A stretch of DNA of 56,372 nt from an uncultured bacterium (GTDB lineage: Bacteria > Bacillota > Clostridia > Lachnospirales > Lachnospiraceae), in contig CAJMPJ010000020.1 in assembly GCA_905215155.1 (NCBI GenBank), positions 1 through 56,372 on the forward strand, written 5' to 3'. A program made the position numbers and the translations under genes. Positions 43,696 through 51,934 of this stretch are shown one piece after another. The number at the start of each line of letters is the position of its first letter. The stretch's first letter is position 1. A model generated the notes under the pieces. It made no database searches. It was not told where the DNA came from and saw only the letters and a list, made by a program, of their open reading frames with translations.

Positions 43696-45489
43696 CTATA
43701 ATAATTGTCTTGGCTTAGAAATAGAAACACGTTTATCTTCACGCGTAAACTTAATAACATGTTTTTCTTTATTCCATTCTGGAATTTCAAATTTCTTAAT
43801 TGCGTAAAATATATCGATGTTATATTCTTTACAACTTATTGGGTCATTAGATGTATAGGTGAAATCATACAAATCACGCTCGTAATGTCTAATTTCACCA
43901 AAAGAAGGAGACTCTATTTTCTTTGCTTCTAGTTCCTCAATCTCAAAAAATAATTTATGCAAAAATTGATTTGCTGATTTATCAGAAAAACCCTCTGTTA
44001 AGGTCTGCGATTGCATCTTTACATAACATTCTTCAATTATTTTATTACAGTCCAAATATATATCTAGAATTCCAATATTTAAAATAAGCCACTTAAGACT
44101 CAATTTAAACATATTAAAAGAAAGGCTGAAACAAGTAATAAGTACATCTAAATGTTTATATTTTTTTCTCAGCTCAGAAGGAAAAGTATAGAAGCAAGAG
44201 TGAATTTCCTTATTATTTTTTATAATACTGTAAAGGCTATTATTGAAATGAGATGCCTGATAAATTGAGATATCGATATCTGACGGATCAAAAAATAGTT
44301 TGTTTAATATTTTATTTGTCTCTATTGTAACTGGTAGAGGAATAAATTTATGTAATTGCAATTTTCCAATATTATTACAATACAGATATTCCATTAATCG
44401 TATTGTATCTTTCAAATCGGTCTCAGATTCATCTGGAAATCCATATATAAATGAAATAGTCAAGTCAAACCCATATTTATATAAATGTAGTAGTTTTTTA
44501 TCAGCTGAAACAATGGGTATATTTTTATTTAATATTTTCTGCATAACCTGAGAACCAGTCTCGAATCCTATATACATAGCATTACAACCAGAATCTATCA
44601 GAGCTCTCATTACATTATCATCCAAAATATCAATTCGTGAAGAACAGCCCCAAGTTATATCTAGTTTTCTATCTAATAGTTCTTTACAAAACTGAAGCAC
44701 ATAATCTTTATTTGCAGTAAACAAATCATGTTCTAAACGAAATTTCTTTATGCCATATTTTTTATTAAAATGTTCTAATTCAGATAGAATTGAATTAATC
44801 TCTTTTACTCTAAAATGCCTTCCCCAAAATATACTCGTAGAGCAAAAAGTACAACCATATGGGCAACCCCTCCCTGCTTCGATACTTTGGATAAAATTTT
44901 TTCTTTCTACATTTCTTAATTTTTCATACTCATCTATATTTAACACGGTATACTTACTTAGCTCAGCTCCGGAAATTGGTCTGTGTATTTTGTTTTTTAT
45001 AATATCCCCCTCTAAGTTTCTATAAACAATATTTAATATTTTACTATAATTTTTATTTTCTTTTATTTCATCTATAAGGGGTAAAATATATTTTTCTCCT
45101 TCTCCTACTGCTATTATATCTACAAACGAATAAGCTTTTAGTGTTTGTTCTGCAGTTAAACTTGCTTGGGGTCCTCCAAATATAATAGTAATATCTTTAT
45201 TTTTTACTTTTAATTTTTTTGCTAATTCAATACTAAGCGGATAAGTATTGCAAATAGTATAAAAACCAATTATATTACATTCTAAATTTAAAAGGAAGGT
45301 TACAAAACTATCTATAATATCATCAATTGCATCTGAATACGGAAGCTGATTATTTTTATTTAAACGATCAAAACTAATAATTTCAACCTCATATTTAGCC
45401 GAAAGAATATTTTTTAGTGATAGTAAGCCAAGTTGTGGCACAACATTATCTTCCGAAAAACCAATTCCATTAATTAAAATTACATCCAT
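43696..45489 (-). CDS. B12-binding-type radical SAM enzyme of unknown product
   Basis: 597 residues. N-terminal ~140: Rossmann-like B12-binding fold (PQLGLLSLKNILSAKYEVEI; IIFGGPQASLTAEQ) without a DxHxxG base-off motif. Middle: radical SAM barrel with the cluster cysteines Cys209, Cys213 and Cys216 in AGRGCPYGCTFCS, then GFETGSQ. C-terminal ~170 residues: an extra, unrecognised domain rich in Lys/Leu. The ATG at 45489 has no ribosome site and lies inside the 3' end of the ABC membrane-domain gene, so translation is probably coupled. Much lower GC than neighbours, suggesting transfer. Homologues modify peptides or other natural products, but no precursor gene is visible here. Confidence 0.82.
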   Translation of the reverse strand: MDVILINGIGFSEDNVVPQLGLLSLKNILSAKYEVEIISFDRLNKNNQLPYSDAIDDIIDSFVTFLLNLECNIIGFYTICNTYPLSIELAKKLKVKNKDITIIFGGPQASLTAEQTLKAYSFVDIIAVGEGEKYILPLIDEIKENKNYSKILNIVYRNLEGDIIKNKIHRPISGAELSKYTVLNIDEYEKLRNVERKNFIQSIEAGRGCPYGCTFCSTSIFWGRHFRVKEINSILSELEHFNKKYGIKKFRLEHDLFTANKDYVLQFCKELLDRKLDITWGCSSRIDILDDNVMRALIDSGCNAMYIGFETGSQVMQKILNKNIPIVSADKKLLHLYKYGFDLTISFIYGFPDESETDLKDTIRLMEYLYCNNIGKLQLHKFIPLPVTIETNKILNKLFFDPSDIDISIYQASHFNNSLYSIIKNNKEIHSCFYTFPSELRKKYKHLDVLITCFSLSFNMFKLSLKWLILNIGILDIYLDCNKIIEECYVKMQSQTLTEGFSDKSANQFLHKLFFEIEELEAKKIESPSFGEIRHYERDLYDFTYTSNDPISCKEYNIDIFYAIKKFEIPEWNKEKHVIKFTREDKRVSISKPRQLL

Positions 45490-46253
45490 TGTTTTTTAAA
45501 CAAAACAAGAAATTCCGTTCCAATTGATAAAACAGCAGACAAACTCTCACTCAAACTTATTTTTTCATCCATTTTCATTCTGCTCTTTGTGGCACAATCA
45601 TTAACAACGGAAAACTTATCAATACATTTCTTTTGAATTACATAGGTAAAAATAATTCCAAATCCATTTAAAAAACTTTTTGTAAGAGCCGTAAGTTTAA
45701 TTAAATCACCAGATAACTGAATTTGATGCTCTTTTACTATTTTTCCAAACGTATGTGGTACAAAATACATTATAACAATACACCCAATTACAAGAACAGC
45801 AATATAAGAATTTATATAAAACAGCGCCATTACGGTTATAAATGCAGAAATAACATTTTGTGCGATCAAAACAGAAGAATTTAGCATTCCTTCATTTAAT
45901 AGTTGAATGTCATTTGTTATAAATGACAAGTATTCTGAACTAGCATATTTCCTGAAATTTTCAGGTGTTCGATTAAAAATCTTTTGAACTAGCATAAAAC
46001 GCAGTTGATTAATAAAAGTATTTTGAAACTTTTTTGAAAAATAAGATTTTAGATAAGTAAAAGAAAAATAAACCAATAAAAAAATAATGCTAAAGGCTAT
46101 TACATTCTTCAGCCGTTCTATATCGGAAGACACAGCTACATCAATAATTATTTTAATCATGTATGCAATCAATGTTGAAAGAATCGATGCGATAAATATA
46201 ATTATAAAATTCACAAATAGCAATCTTTTATTTTCTTTTAAAATAATTTTCAT
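45480..46253 (-). CDS. ABC exporter membrane domain lacking the ATPase domain
   Basis: 257 residues that match only the transmembrane half of a type I ABC exporter: helix 1 (LLFVNFIIIFIASILSTLIA), helix 2, then the coupling-helix region (KSYFSKKFQNTFINQLRFML; RKYASSEYLSFITNDIQLL), up to about helix 5 (SIGTEFLVLF). There it ends with a few odd residues and TAA, at the point where the radical SAM gene begins. Helix 6 and the nucleotide-binding domain are absent, so it cannot export alone. Either a deletion fused the two genes or a separate ATPase works with it. The ATG at 46253 follows GAGGA, overlapping the regulator's stop. Confidence 0.72.
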   Translation of the reverse strand: MKIILKENKRLLFVNFIIIFIASILSTLIAYMIKIIIDVAVSSDIERLKNVIAFSIIFLLVYFSFTYLKSYFSKKFQNTFINQLRFMLVQKIFNRTPENFRKYASSEYLSFITNDIQLLNEGMLNSSVLIAQNVISAFITVMALFYINSYIAVLVIGCIVIMYFVPHTFGKIVKEHQIQLSGDLIKLTALTKSFLNGFGIIFTYVIQKKCIDKFSVVNDCATKSRMKMDEKISLSESLSAVLSIGTEFLVLFKKQWM

Positions 46254-46254
46254 A

Positions 46255-46764
46255 TTATTCCTCATTACCATTCACAAAAGGGGATGAAATTAGTGAAATG
46301 GTTCTTACTTTTTTATTTTCACCACATTCATAATCAAAATATTTCTTACAGAGCAAGGTATATTCCTTAAAAAAATCTCTAAAGCTCTCATCGTCTAGGT
46401 ACATAACGGAACGGTCAATAAAAAGCATTTCCTCATTCATTAATTTTTTCGTACGTTCAAAGTACTGTTGAAAATCAACCATTAAATTCAAAAGGTAATT
46501 TATGACCATAGAATAATCCGACTGACTGTGTTTCCCAGTTTTATTTATACTAAATGTCTTCTCCAATGTACCTCTGATCTGATTTTCCTGCACCACACAA
46601 ATCAAATTATTTTCCTCTAAAATTTTTAAATGATTATAAACAGTGGCACGAGACACATCTTTTATATTTTTGATAATTTCGGAAGCTGTCGCTGTTTCAT
46701 GCATTGACAGATATTGCATAATCATAATTCTTACAGGATTCATTAATAGATTAATTAAATTCAT
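46255..46764 (-). CDS. winged-helix (ArsR-like) transcriptional regulator of the AT-rich island
   Basis: 169 residues: a winged helix in the first ~75 (NPVRIMIMQYLSMHETATAS; RATVYNHLKILEENNLICVV) and a ~90-residue C-terminal helical domain with Phe/Tyr-rich segments (LVDFQQYFERTKKLMNEEML), perhaps a ligand pocket. It is the first gene of the island operon; GAGGGTA lies before the ATG. Low GC. It likely represses its own operon through the ATTAGTCTAAT palindrome upstream (inference). Confidence 0.82.
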   Translation of the reverse strand: MNLINLLMNPVRIMIMQYLSMHETATASEIIKNIKDVSRATVYNHLKILEENNLICVVQENQIRGTLEKTFSINKTGKHSQSDYSMVINYLLNLMVDFQQYFERTKKLMNEEMLFIDRSVMYLDDESFRDFFKEYTLLCKKYFDYECGENKKVRTISLISSPFVNGNEE

Positions 46765-46778
46765 AACATACCCTCTTC

Positions 46779-46850
46779 ATTAGTCTAATATTTTATATTA
46801 TTATATTTTTTTATACTAATATAATACACCCTTTTATTTGTTTGTCAATA
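46779..46850 (-). promoter_or_regulatory. island operon promoter and palindrome
   Basis: On the minus strand TTGACA (about 46850-46845), then an AT-rich -10 region (ATTATATTAG) ~17-18 bp later. Between it and the regulator's start lies ATTAGTCTAAT (46779-46789), an 11-bp palindrome with a central T. A related ATACTAAT is at ~46813-46820. Confidence 0.55.
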
Positions 46851-46897
46851 AAAATTTTACAAGGAAAAGAGAGAGGTTTATTTTTCCATAAAAATAT

Positions 46898-46946
46898 AAA
46901 AATCAGGATTAGAATCCACACAGATGGATCTTAATCCTGATTTTAT
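46898..46946 (-). terminator. brnQ terminator (right boundary of the island)
   Basis: AAAATCAGGATTAAGATCC and GGATTCTAATCCTGATTTT (46944-46898) form a long near-perfect stem and are followed on the minus strand by TTTTTATATTTTT. A second perfect 15-bp hairpin, GTGCCGCAAAAACAG with CTGTTTTTGCGGCAC (about 46961-47002), lies between this and the brnQ stop and lacks a U-tract on the minus strand. Confidence 0.75.
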
Positions 46947-47010
46947 TTATATGGAGATATGTGCCGCAAAAACAGACATAAATCAGCTGTTTTTGCGGCA
47001 CTTCTGCTTT

Positions 47011-48315
47011 TTATATTTTTCTACGAAAGACAGTAACAAGTACTATTCCCACAATGAGACCTAAAAGAGCAGGAACCATCCAGCCAAGTCCCACCTCATA
47101 TAAAGGAAGTGTTATAAGCAAACCATGAGACACAGATAAACCCGCCTGTTCTAAAGCTAATAGTACACTAATCACTCCCGTAAAACCAACGGAACATGCA
47201 TAAACGGATCTCCACTTCGTTCCGTCCCGAAACAGAAATGAGAGCAGAATCAGCACAATCGCCACGGGATAAATGGCGTTTAATACCGGAACTGAAATCT
47301 CCAGTATTTTTGTCAGCCCTACATTGGAAATGATAAAGCTTACCACGGCAAAAACCAAAGCCCAGGTCCGGTATCCGATTCCTGGTATTATGGAACAAAA
47401 ATATTTGCTGCAGCAGCTGATCAGGCCGATGCAGGTATTTAAGCAGGCAATAAAAAAGATGGCTGCCAGCATGACAAGTCCAGTATTGCCGAAAAGGAAA
47501 CGTACTGCCTGATTAAGGGTCCGGGCACCATTCTCGGCAGGACCGAAGGCACCTCCGATTACTGCCCCCACATGAGCCAGCGCACCGTATACGAGAATGA
47601 GTATCCCTCCGGCTATAAATCCTGCCTTTATGGTCTCACCTACCACAACGGATTCCTTTTGTATGCCTATGGCCTTTATGTTTAAAGAGATGACCACTCC
47701 GAAAGTCAGAGCTGCCAAGGTATCCATGGTCATGTATCCTTCCAGAAAGCCTTTGACCAGGGGAGCCGATGCATACGCCGTTGCAGGTTCTCCATAAGAA
47801 CCGGGCGGATGGAAGATACAGCCTGCAAAAACCACCCCAATCAGTACCAGAAGACAAGGGGTTAAAATTTTACCCAGCCGTTCCGTCAATTGGTCCGGAT
47901 TCAGTGCAACTACAAATGCAATGGCAAAAAACACAGCCGAATACAAAAACTGAGCCGCAGGAAAGGTATCCTTTCCCAAAAATGGCACGACTGCCATCTC
48001 AAAAGAGGTACTTGCGGTTCTTGGAATGGCAAGACATGGTCCGATGGATAAATAATTAAGCAGAGTAAACACAAACGCAAATTTGGGATGTACCCGTTCT
48101 GCCAAATGATAAAATCCCCCCGACTTTGCTACGGCAATTACACCAAGTACAGGAAATCCTATGGCCGTTGCCGCAAAACCAACCATGGCTGTCCAGGTGT
48201 ACGTGCCGGCCAGTGAACCTAAAAAGGGCGGAAATATTAAATTTCCCGCCCCAAAAAACATGGAGAAAAGTGTCAGACCGACTAAAACCAGCTTTCGCTT
48301 TGATAATTTTTCCAT
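47011..48315 (-). CDS. brnQ: branched-chain amino acid transport system II carrier protein
   Basis: 434-residue membrane symporter for leucine, isoleucine and valine, with 12 predicted helices. N-terminal signature FSMFFGAGNLIFPPFLGSLA and FLEGYMTMDTLAALTFGVVI are diagnostic for BrnQ. GGGGGA precedes the ATG. prs starts 13 bp downstream of its upstream partner, so prs and brnQ are probably one transcript (prs first). Cation coupling (Na+ or H+) cannot be read here. Confidence 0.95.
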   Translation of the reverse strand: MEKLSKRKLVLVGLTLFSMFFGAGNLIFPPFLGSLAGTYTWTAMVGFAATAIGFPVLGVIAVAKSGGFYHLAERVHPKFAFVFTLLNYLSIGPCLAIPRTASTSFEMAVVPFLGKDTFPAAQFLYSAVFFAIAFVVALNPDQLTERLGKILTPCLLVLIGVVFAGCIFHPPGSYGEPATAYASAPLVKGFLEGYMTMDTLAALTFGVVISLNIKAIGIQKESVVVGETIKAGFIAGGILILVYGALAHVGAVIGGAFGPAENGARTLNQAVRFLFGNTGLVMLAAIFFIACLNTCIGLISCCSKYFCSIIPGIGYRTWALVFAVVSFIISNVGLTKILEISVPVLNAIYPVAIVLILLSFLFRDGTKWRSVYACSVGFTGVISVLLALEQAGLSVSHGLLITLPLYEVGLGWMVPALLGLIVGIVLVTVFRRKI

Positions 48316-48327
48316 ATGTCCCCCAAA

Positions 48328-49506
48328 TTACCTGTCACCGGAGCGATAACGTTCCAGTACCCGGTTAATTCTGGTCGTAGGATTTAAAAGATCGCTTAAA
48401 GAGGCATCATGATTTAAATTATCTATGATCAGTGCGATGTATTTACTCATATCCACATCAATATAATATGGTCTTGAGAGAAGATCCGGAGTCTGATATA
48501 CCAAGTTGGTGGTCAAGATCCGGTCAATAAAACCATTCTCATAATATTCATCAAATTTCGCAAGGCCGTTGGTGAAAAGACCGAAGGTGGCACATACAAA
48601 AACCTTTCTTGCTTTTCTTCTCTTCAACTCCTTTGCTACATCAAGCATGCTCTCACCGGAAGATATCATATCATCCACAATAATCACATCCTTGCCTTCC
48701 ACGCTGCTTCCTAAGAATTCATGGGCAACGATAGGGTTGCGTCCATTGACGATCTGAGTATAATCACGGCGTTTGTAGAACATACCCATATCAAGTCCCA
48801 GCACGTTGGCAAAGTATACTGCACGTCCCATGCCGCCTTCGTCCGGGCTGATCACCATCATGTGATCGCTGTCGATCTCCAGCTCCTTCTCATTCTTTAA
48901 GAGATGTTTGATGAACTGATAAATCGGCTGTACGGTTTCAAAACCCTTTAACGGGATGGCATTCTGTACTCTTGGATCATGAGCATCAAAGGTAATAATG
49001 TTCTCAACTCCCATATTCACCAGCTCCTGAAGGGCCAGTGCACAGTCCAAAGATTCTCTGCTGGATCTTTTATGCTGTCTGCTTTCATATAAGAAAGGCA
49101 TGATTACATTGATGCGGCGGGCTTTTCCTGCAGAAGCTGCAATGACACGCTTCAAATCCTGGAAATGATCATCCGGGGACATGTGATTGGTCATACCGCT
49201 TAAAGAATAGGTCAGGCTATAGTTGCATACATCGACCATGAAGTAAAGGTCATCGCCACGTATGGATTCCTGTAAGGTACCTTTCGCTTCTCCGGTTCCA
49301 AATCTTGGTGTGCTGGCTCCGACCAGGTAAGTATCTCTCTGATAGCCGGAAAAAGCTATGGTAGACTTGTGCTCGCTTTCCCGCTCATGTCTCCATTCTA
49401 CCAGGTAATCATTTACCTTATCGCCCAATTCCTTGCAGCTTTTCAGGGGAATTAAACCAAGGGGGCCAACCGGAATGGTTTCTATCGTTTTCTCTTCGTA
49501 AAGCAT
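48328..49506 (-). CDS. prs: ribose-phosphate pyrophosphokinase
   Basis: 392 residues, makes PRPP from ribose-5-phosphate and ATP. Recognisable: FLYESRQHKRSSRESL, DAHDPRVQNAIPLKGF, SPDEGGMGRAVYFANVLGLD, and the PRPP loop VIIVDDMISSGESMLD. It is ~75 residues longer than the classic 315-residue Prs, with an N-terminal extension (MLYEEKTIETIPVGPLG) and altered flexible loop, a form common in Lachnospiraceae. The start at 49506 follows GGAGGAG. Confidence 0.93.
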   Translation of the reverse strand: MLYEEKTIETIPVGPLGLIPLKSCKELGDKVNDYLVEWRHERESEHKSTIAFSGYQRDTYLVGASTPRFGTGEAKGTLQESIRGDDLYFMVDVCNYSLTYSLSGMTNHMSPDDHFQDLKRVIAASAGKARRINVIMPFLYESRQHKRSSRESLDCALALQELVNMGVENIITFDAHDPRVQNAIPLKGFETVQPIYQFIKHLLKNEKELEIDSDHMMVISPDEGGMGRAVYFANVLGLDMGMFYKRRDYTQIVNGRNPIVAHEFLGSSVEGKDVIIVDDMISSGESMLDVAKELKRRKARKVFVCATFGLFTNGLAKFDEYYENGFIDRILTTNLVYQTPDLLSRPYYIDVDMSKYIALIIDNLNHDASLSDLLNPTTRINRVLERYRSGDR

Positions 49507-49578
49507 TCTTTTCTCCTCCAACGTATCTAAATACATTACAACGTTTCTTTTATATCATTATGTGCGGAAATAGTCAAG

Positions 49579-50574
49579 TTAATCGGTCCTTTTTGCCTTC
49601 TTTCTGATACGGATATCATCTCCGTAAAGGGGGATCACAGTATAGCGGCTGATGAGCCTTGACGTAACTCGTTCCGTATACCGGTCTCTCAGTTCGTTGA
49701 TGGGATGGTTGGTGGATATAATGGTGGATTTTGAGGAATTAAGCCGCTCATTGATGCAGTAAAACAGCTCCGACGAGGTAAAGCTGTTATTAAGCTCCGT
49801 TCCCAGATCATCAATGATCAAAAGATCGCAGTCCAGAATGTACTGGTACATTCCCTTCATATCCTCTTCATCCTGGTAATCAAACCGGTTTTTGGAAAAC
49901 ACTTCAAATAAGTCATTGGCCGACAGATAAATGACGGAGTAATACTGATCAATCAGTTCCTTTGCGATACAGTTGGTCAAAAACGTCTTCCCTACCCCCG
50001 TAGGCCCTGTAAATAAAAGATTTCCCCGCTCTTTGGAAAATCCCCCTGCAAAATTTTTGCAGGTTTCCACAACTTGTCCCATATATTCCTTTACGGTCCG
50101 GTTCAAATGGGGAATCACTCTGGTATCATCAAAATATTCAAAAGAAAAAGAATCAAAATTCTCGACTGCCACGATTTGTTCGATGTTTGACTGGGCATAA
50201 AGGTACTTCATCTCCGACTGGCGGAAGCAGTGGCATTTGACACCGTCTGCATATCCGGTGTCCTTGCAGTCCGGGCACCGGTAGTGCATCTCCATGTAAT
50301 CCGTTGAAAATCCTGCGGATTTTAACAGTACGCTCTTTTGTTCTCTCAAATCAGCGATCTCATCCCGCAGCTCCTTCAAGGCTTCTTTATCCCCATCCAA
50401 AAGTCTTCGGGCACAGGCCACCGCTCTTGTGCTGATGGACTGGTCCAGTTCCTTTATCACCGGAATCCGTCCATATACTTCTGCAATCCGTTCTTCCTGT
50501 TCATGACGGTTCTTCAGCTGCTGCTGCCCGTAAGCCCTCATGATGGCGTCATACTGTGAATTGCTAAGCGCCAT
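49579..50574 (-). CDS. DnaI/DnaC-like helicase loader ATPase
   Basis: 331 residues. An N-terminal helical domain binds helicase in homologues; a zinc-knuckle-like CPDCKDTGYADGVKCHC (~100-116) follows; AAA+ ATPase: GPTGVGKTFLTNCIA (Walker A, ~188-195), LLIIDDLG (Walker B), sensor STNHPINELRDRYTERVTSR with arginine finger. The set matches Firmicute DnaI. Directly after the dnaD-like gene (36 bp), and the pair loads the replicative helicase during initiation and restart. GGAGG precedes the ATG. Confidence 0.92.
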   Translation of the reverse strand: MALSNSQYDAIMRAYGQQQLKNRHEQEERIAEVYGRIPVIKELDQSISTRAVACARRLLDGDKEALKELRDEIADLREQKSVLLKSAGFSTDYMEMHYRCPDCKDTGYADGVKCHCFRQSEMKYLYAQSNIEQIVAVENFDSFSFEYFDDTRVIPHLNRTVKEYMGQVVETCKNFAGGFSKERGNLLFTGPTGVGKTFLTNCIAKELIDQYYSVIYLSANDLFEVFSKNRFDYQDEEDMKGMYQYILDCDLLIIDDLGTELNNSFTSSELFYCINERLNSSKSTIISTNHPINELRDRYTERVTSRLISRYTVIPLYGDDIRIRKKAKRTD

Positions 50575-50610
50575 AATTACCTCCGTTCTGTTTGATGCTG
50601 TCCATGTAAA

Positions 50611-51672
50611 CTACTTTTGTTTCGTAAGTTCTTCAAGAATCAGTGCATCATAATCAATCTCGCGTTGAGGAAAGTTCTGAAACTGATTCTGTCCGCTTCT
50701 CCCCTTAGACGGGGAAGTCTGCTTGTATCCTCCGCCAGCACCATCTGCTGCCGGTTTTTTTCCGTTCTTCAAATCCCCGTTCTTCCGGTCTGCATACTGC
50801 TCGTCCAGTTTCCGAATCTCCTCCAAGGTTCTCACTCCCGCCTTTTTCCAGCCCTCCAAAATCTTATCCGCATACTGAAAACTTGGCTTGTGAGTTGCCG
50901 ACAGGGCGCGGTTGCACGCCTCGGTCACGATCTCTCTGGTAAATCCAAATGTGCGGAACCACCGGTCCATAAATTCCCGCTCCAGATTTCCCGGATTTCT
51001 GTCATTTATCCCAAAAGCCTTCATAATGGCATAGGAATCCTTGGAAAAGGATACTGCGTTTGTTTTCGCTTCCTCGATGGTACGGATTCCTTTTTCATGC
51101 CAGCCGATAGCAACCGTCTCGATGTAGCGAATGCTGGAGTGGCCTCCCTGAACGCAGTATTCCACCACATATTCCAGCAGCTCTGCCGACATATGGAGTC
51201 CGTCGTAAAGATAAGCAAACACTTCACATTCCCTCTGCGTAAAAACCTTATTCATGTACTTCTGGGCAATATAAAGGAGCTGGGAAAAATCCTCATCTCC
51301 TGCAAGTCCGCTGATTTTCTCTGGGGTATAGGCGGTCCGCCTGACAGGGACTTCCGGCTCCCTTGAAAGCACCGGAACGCTTCCGGAACAGGCGGTCTCC
51401 GATACGGCAGAAGAAGGCTCCGGTTTTACCGGAACCTCTTCTAAGAGGACCCCGGCCTTTTTCCAGTAAGCCAGAGCCCTTGTCACATCCGCCTCTGTAT
51501 GGTTTAGTGCATCCGCAATCATGGATACGGTCACATCCTCCCCTTCATGACGCAGGAGGAATAAATACTCTTTGATGTACTCTCCATTGGCCGAAGCCAT
51601 ATATTCATCTATGAAATCGTTGGATATCACCGTTGCGCTGATCCTTAAACTGCTCTTCACATTCACTGCCAT
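50611..51672 (-). CDS. DnaD-like replication initiation protein
   Basis: 353 residues. N-terminal winged-helix part (~1-80: ISNDFIDEYMASANGEYIKE), a Pro/Ser-rich linker, then two tandem DnaD_B_2 domains (~130-205 and ~210-290) each ending in the hallmark YI/YA-x2-GW pattern: RYIETVAIGWHEKGIRT and QYADKILEGWKKAGVRT. A basic, disordered tail may bind DNA. DnaD remodels DNA at oriC and restart sites. AAAGGTGAG precedes the ATG. It is the first gene of dnaD-dnaI, with DnaA boxes at its promoter. Confidence 0.9.
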   Translation of the reverse strand: MAVNVKSSLRISATVISNDFIDEYMASANGEYIKEYLFLLRHEGEDVTVSMIADALNHTEADVTRALAYWKKAGVLLEEVPVKPEPSSAVSETACSGSVPVLSREPEVPVRRTAYTPEKISGLAGDEDFSQLLYIAQKYMNKVFTQRECEVFAYLYDGLHMSAELLEYVVEYCVQGGHSSIRYIETVAIGWHEKGIRTIEEAKTNAVSFSKDSYAIMKAFGINDRNPGNLEREFMDRWFRTFGFTREIVTEACNRALSATHKPSFQYADKILEGWKKAGVRTLEEIRKLDEQYADRKNGDLKNGKKPAADGAGGGYKQTSPSKGRSGQNQFQNFPQREIDYDALILEELTKQK

Positions 51673-51697
51673 AACCTCACCTTTTTATCATGCTCTT

Positions 51698-51706
51698 ATC
51701 ATACCA
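51698..51706 (-). promoter_or_regulatory. extended -10 promoter of dnaD-dnaI
   Basis: TGGTATGAT on the minus strand (51706-51698) is an extended -10; no clear -35 lies upstream. Transcription should start near 51691, ~20 bp before the ATG. DnaA boxes begin ~35 bp upstream, which would suit activation or repression by DnaA. Confidence 0.5.
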
Positions 51707-51736
51707 CAGGTCATCAGAAAAGAAAATAGGCGCAGT

Positions 51737-51934
51737 TATCCACCAAATAAATTGTGGAAATTGTGGATAATGTGGAAATCAGGTATACATAATTTGGATT
51801 TCTTCCTCCAATCGTGTCGATATGCTGATAAAATCGGGATTTTGTAAATTGTTAGACTTTAAATTATGTAAATTAAAAAATCCACATAGCTTCTTAACAT
51901 AAAATGTTGAAAACTATGTGGATAATGTGGATAA
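51737..51934. other. DnaA-box cluster between dnaD and murC
   Basis: Three perfect boxes on the minus strand, TTATCCACA (read as TGTGGATAA at 51763-51771, 51917-51925 and 51926-51934, the last two head-to-tail), plus near-matches: TTATCCACC 51737, TGTGGAAAT 51754 and 51772, AAATCCACA 51878. The region is AT-rich (51840-51880 especially). It covers the dnaD promoter and touches the murC stop. No dnaA, dnaN or other origin gene is present, so I call it a DnaA-binding cluster, not oriC. Confidence 0.75.

Noticed and set aside
46961..47002. 15-bp perfect hairpin as an insertion-sequence end
   Set aside because: No transposase, no target duplication; more likely an RNA hairpin following brnQ.
50617..51366. 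249-codon open frame antisense to the dnaD-like gene
   Set aside because: It is the mirror of a conserved two-domain DnaD protein, has no ribosome site and no recognisable sequence.
51737..51934. Chromosomal origin of replication
   Set aside because: DnaA boxes are present but dnaA, dnaN, recF or gyrase genes are not, and no clear unwinding element with box order typical of oriC is seen.
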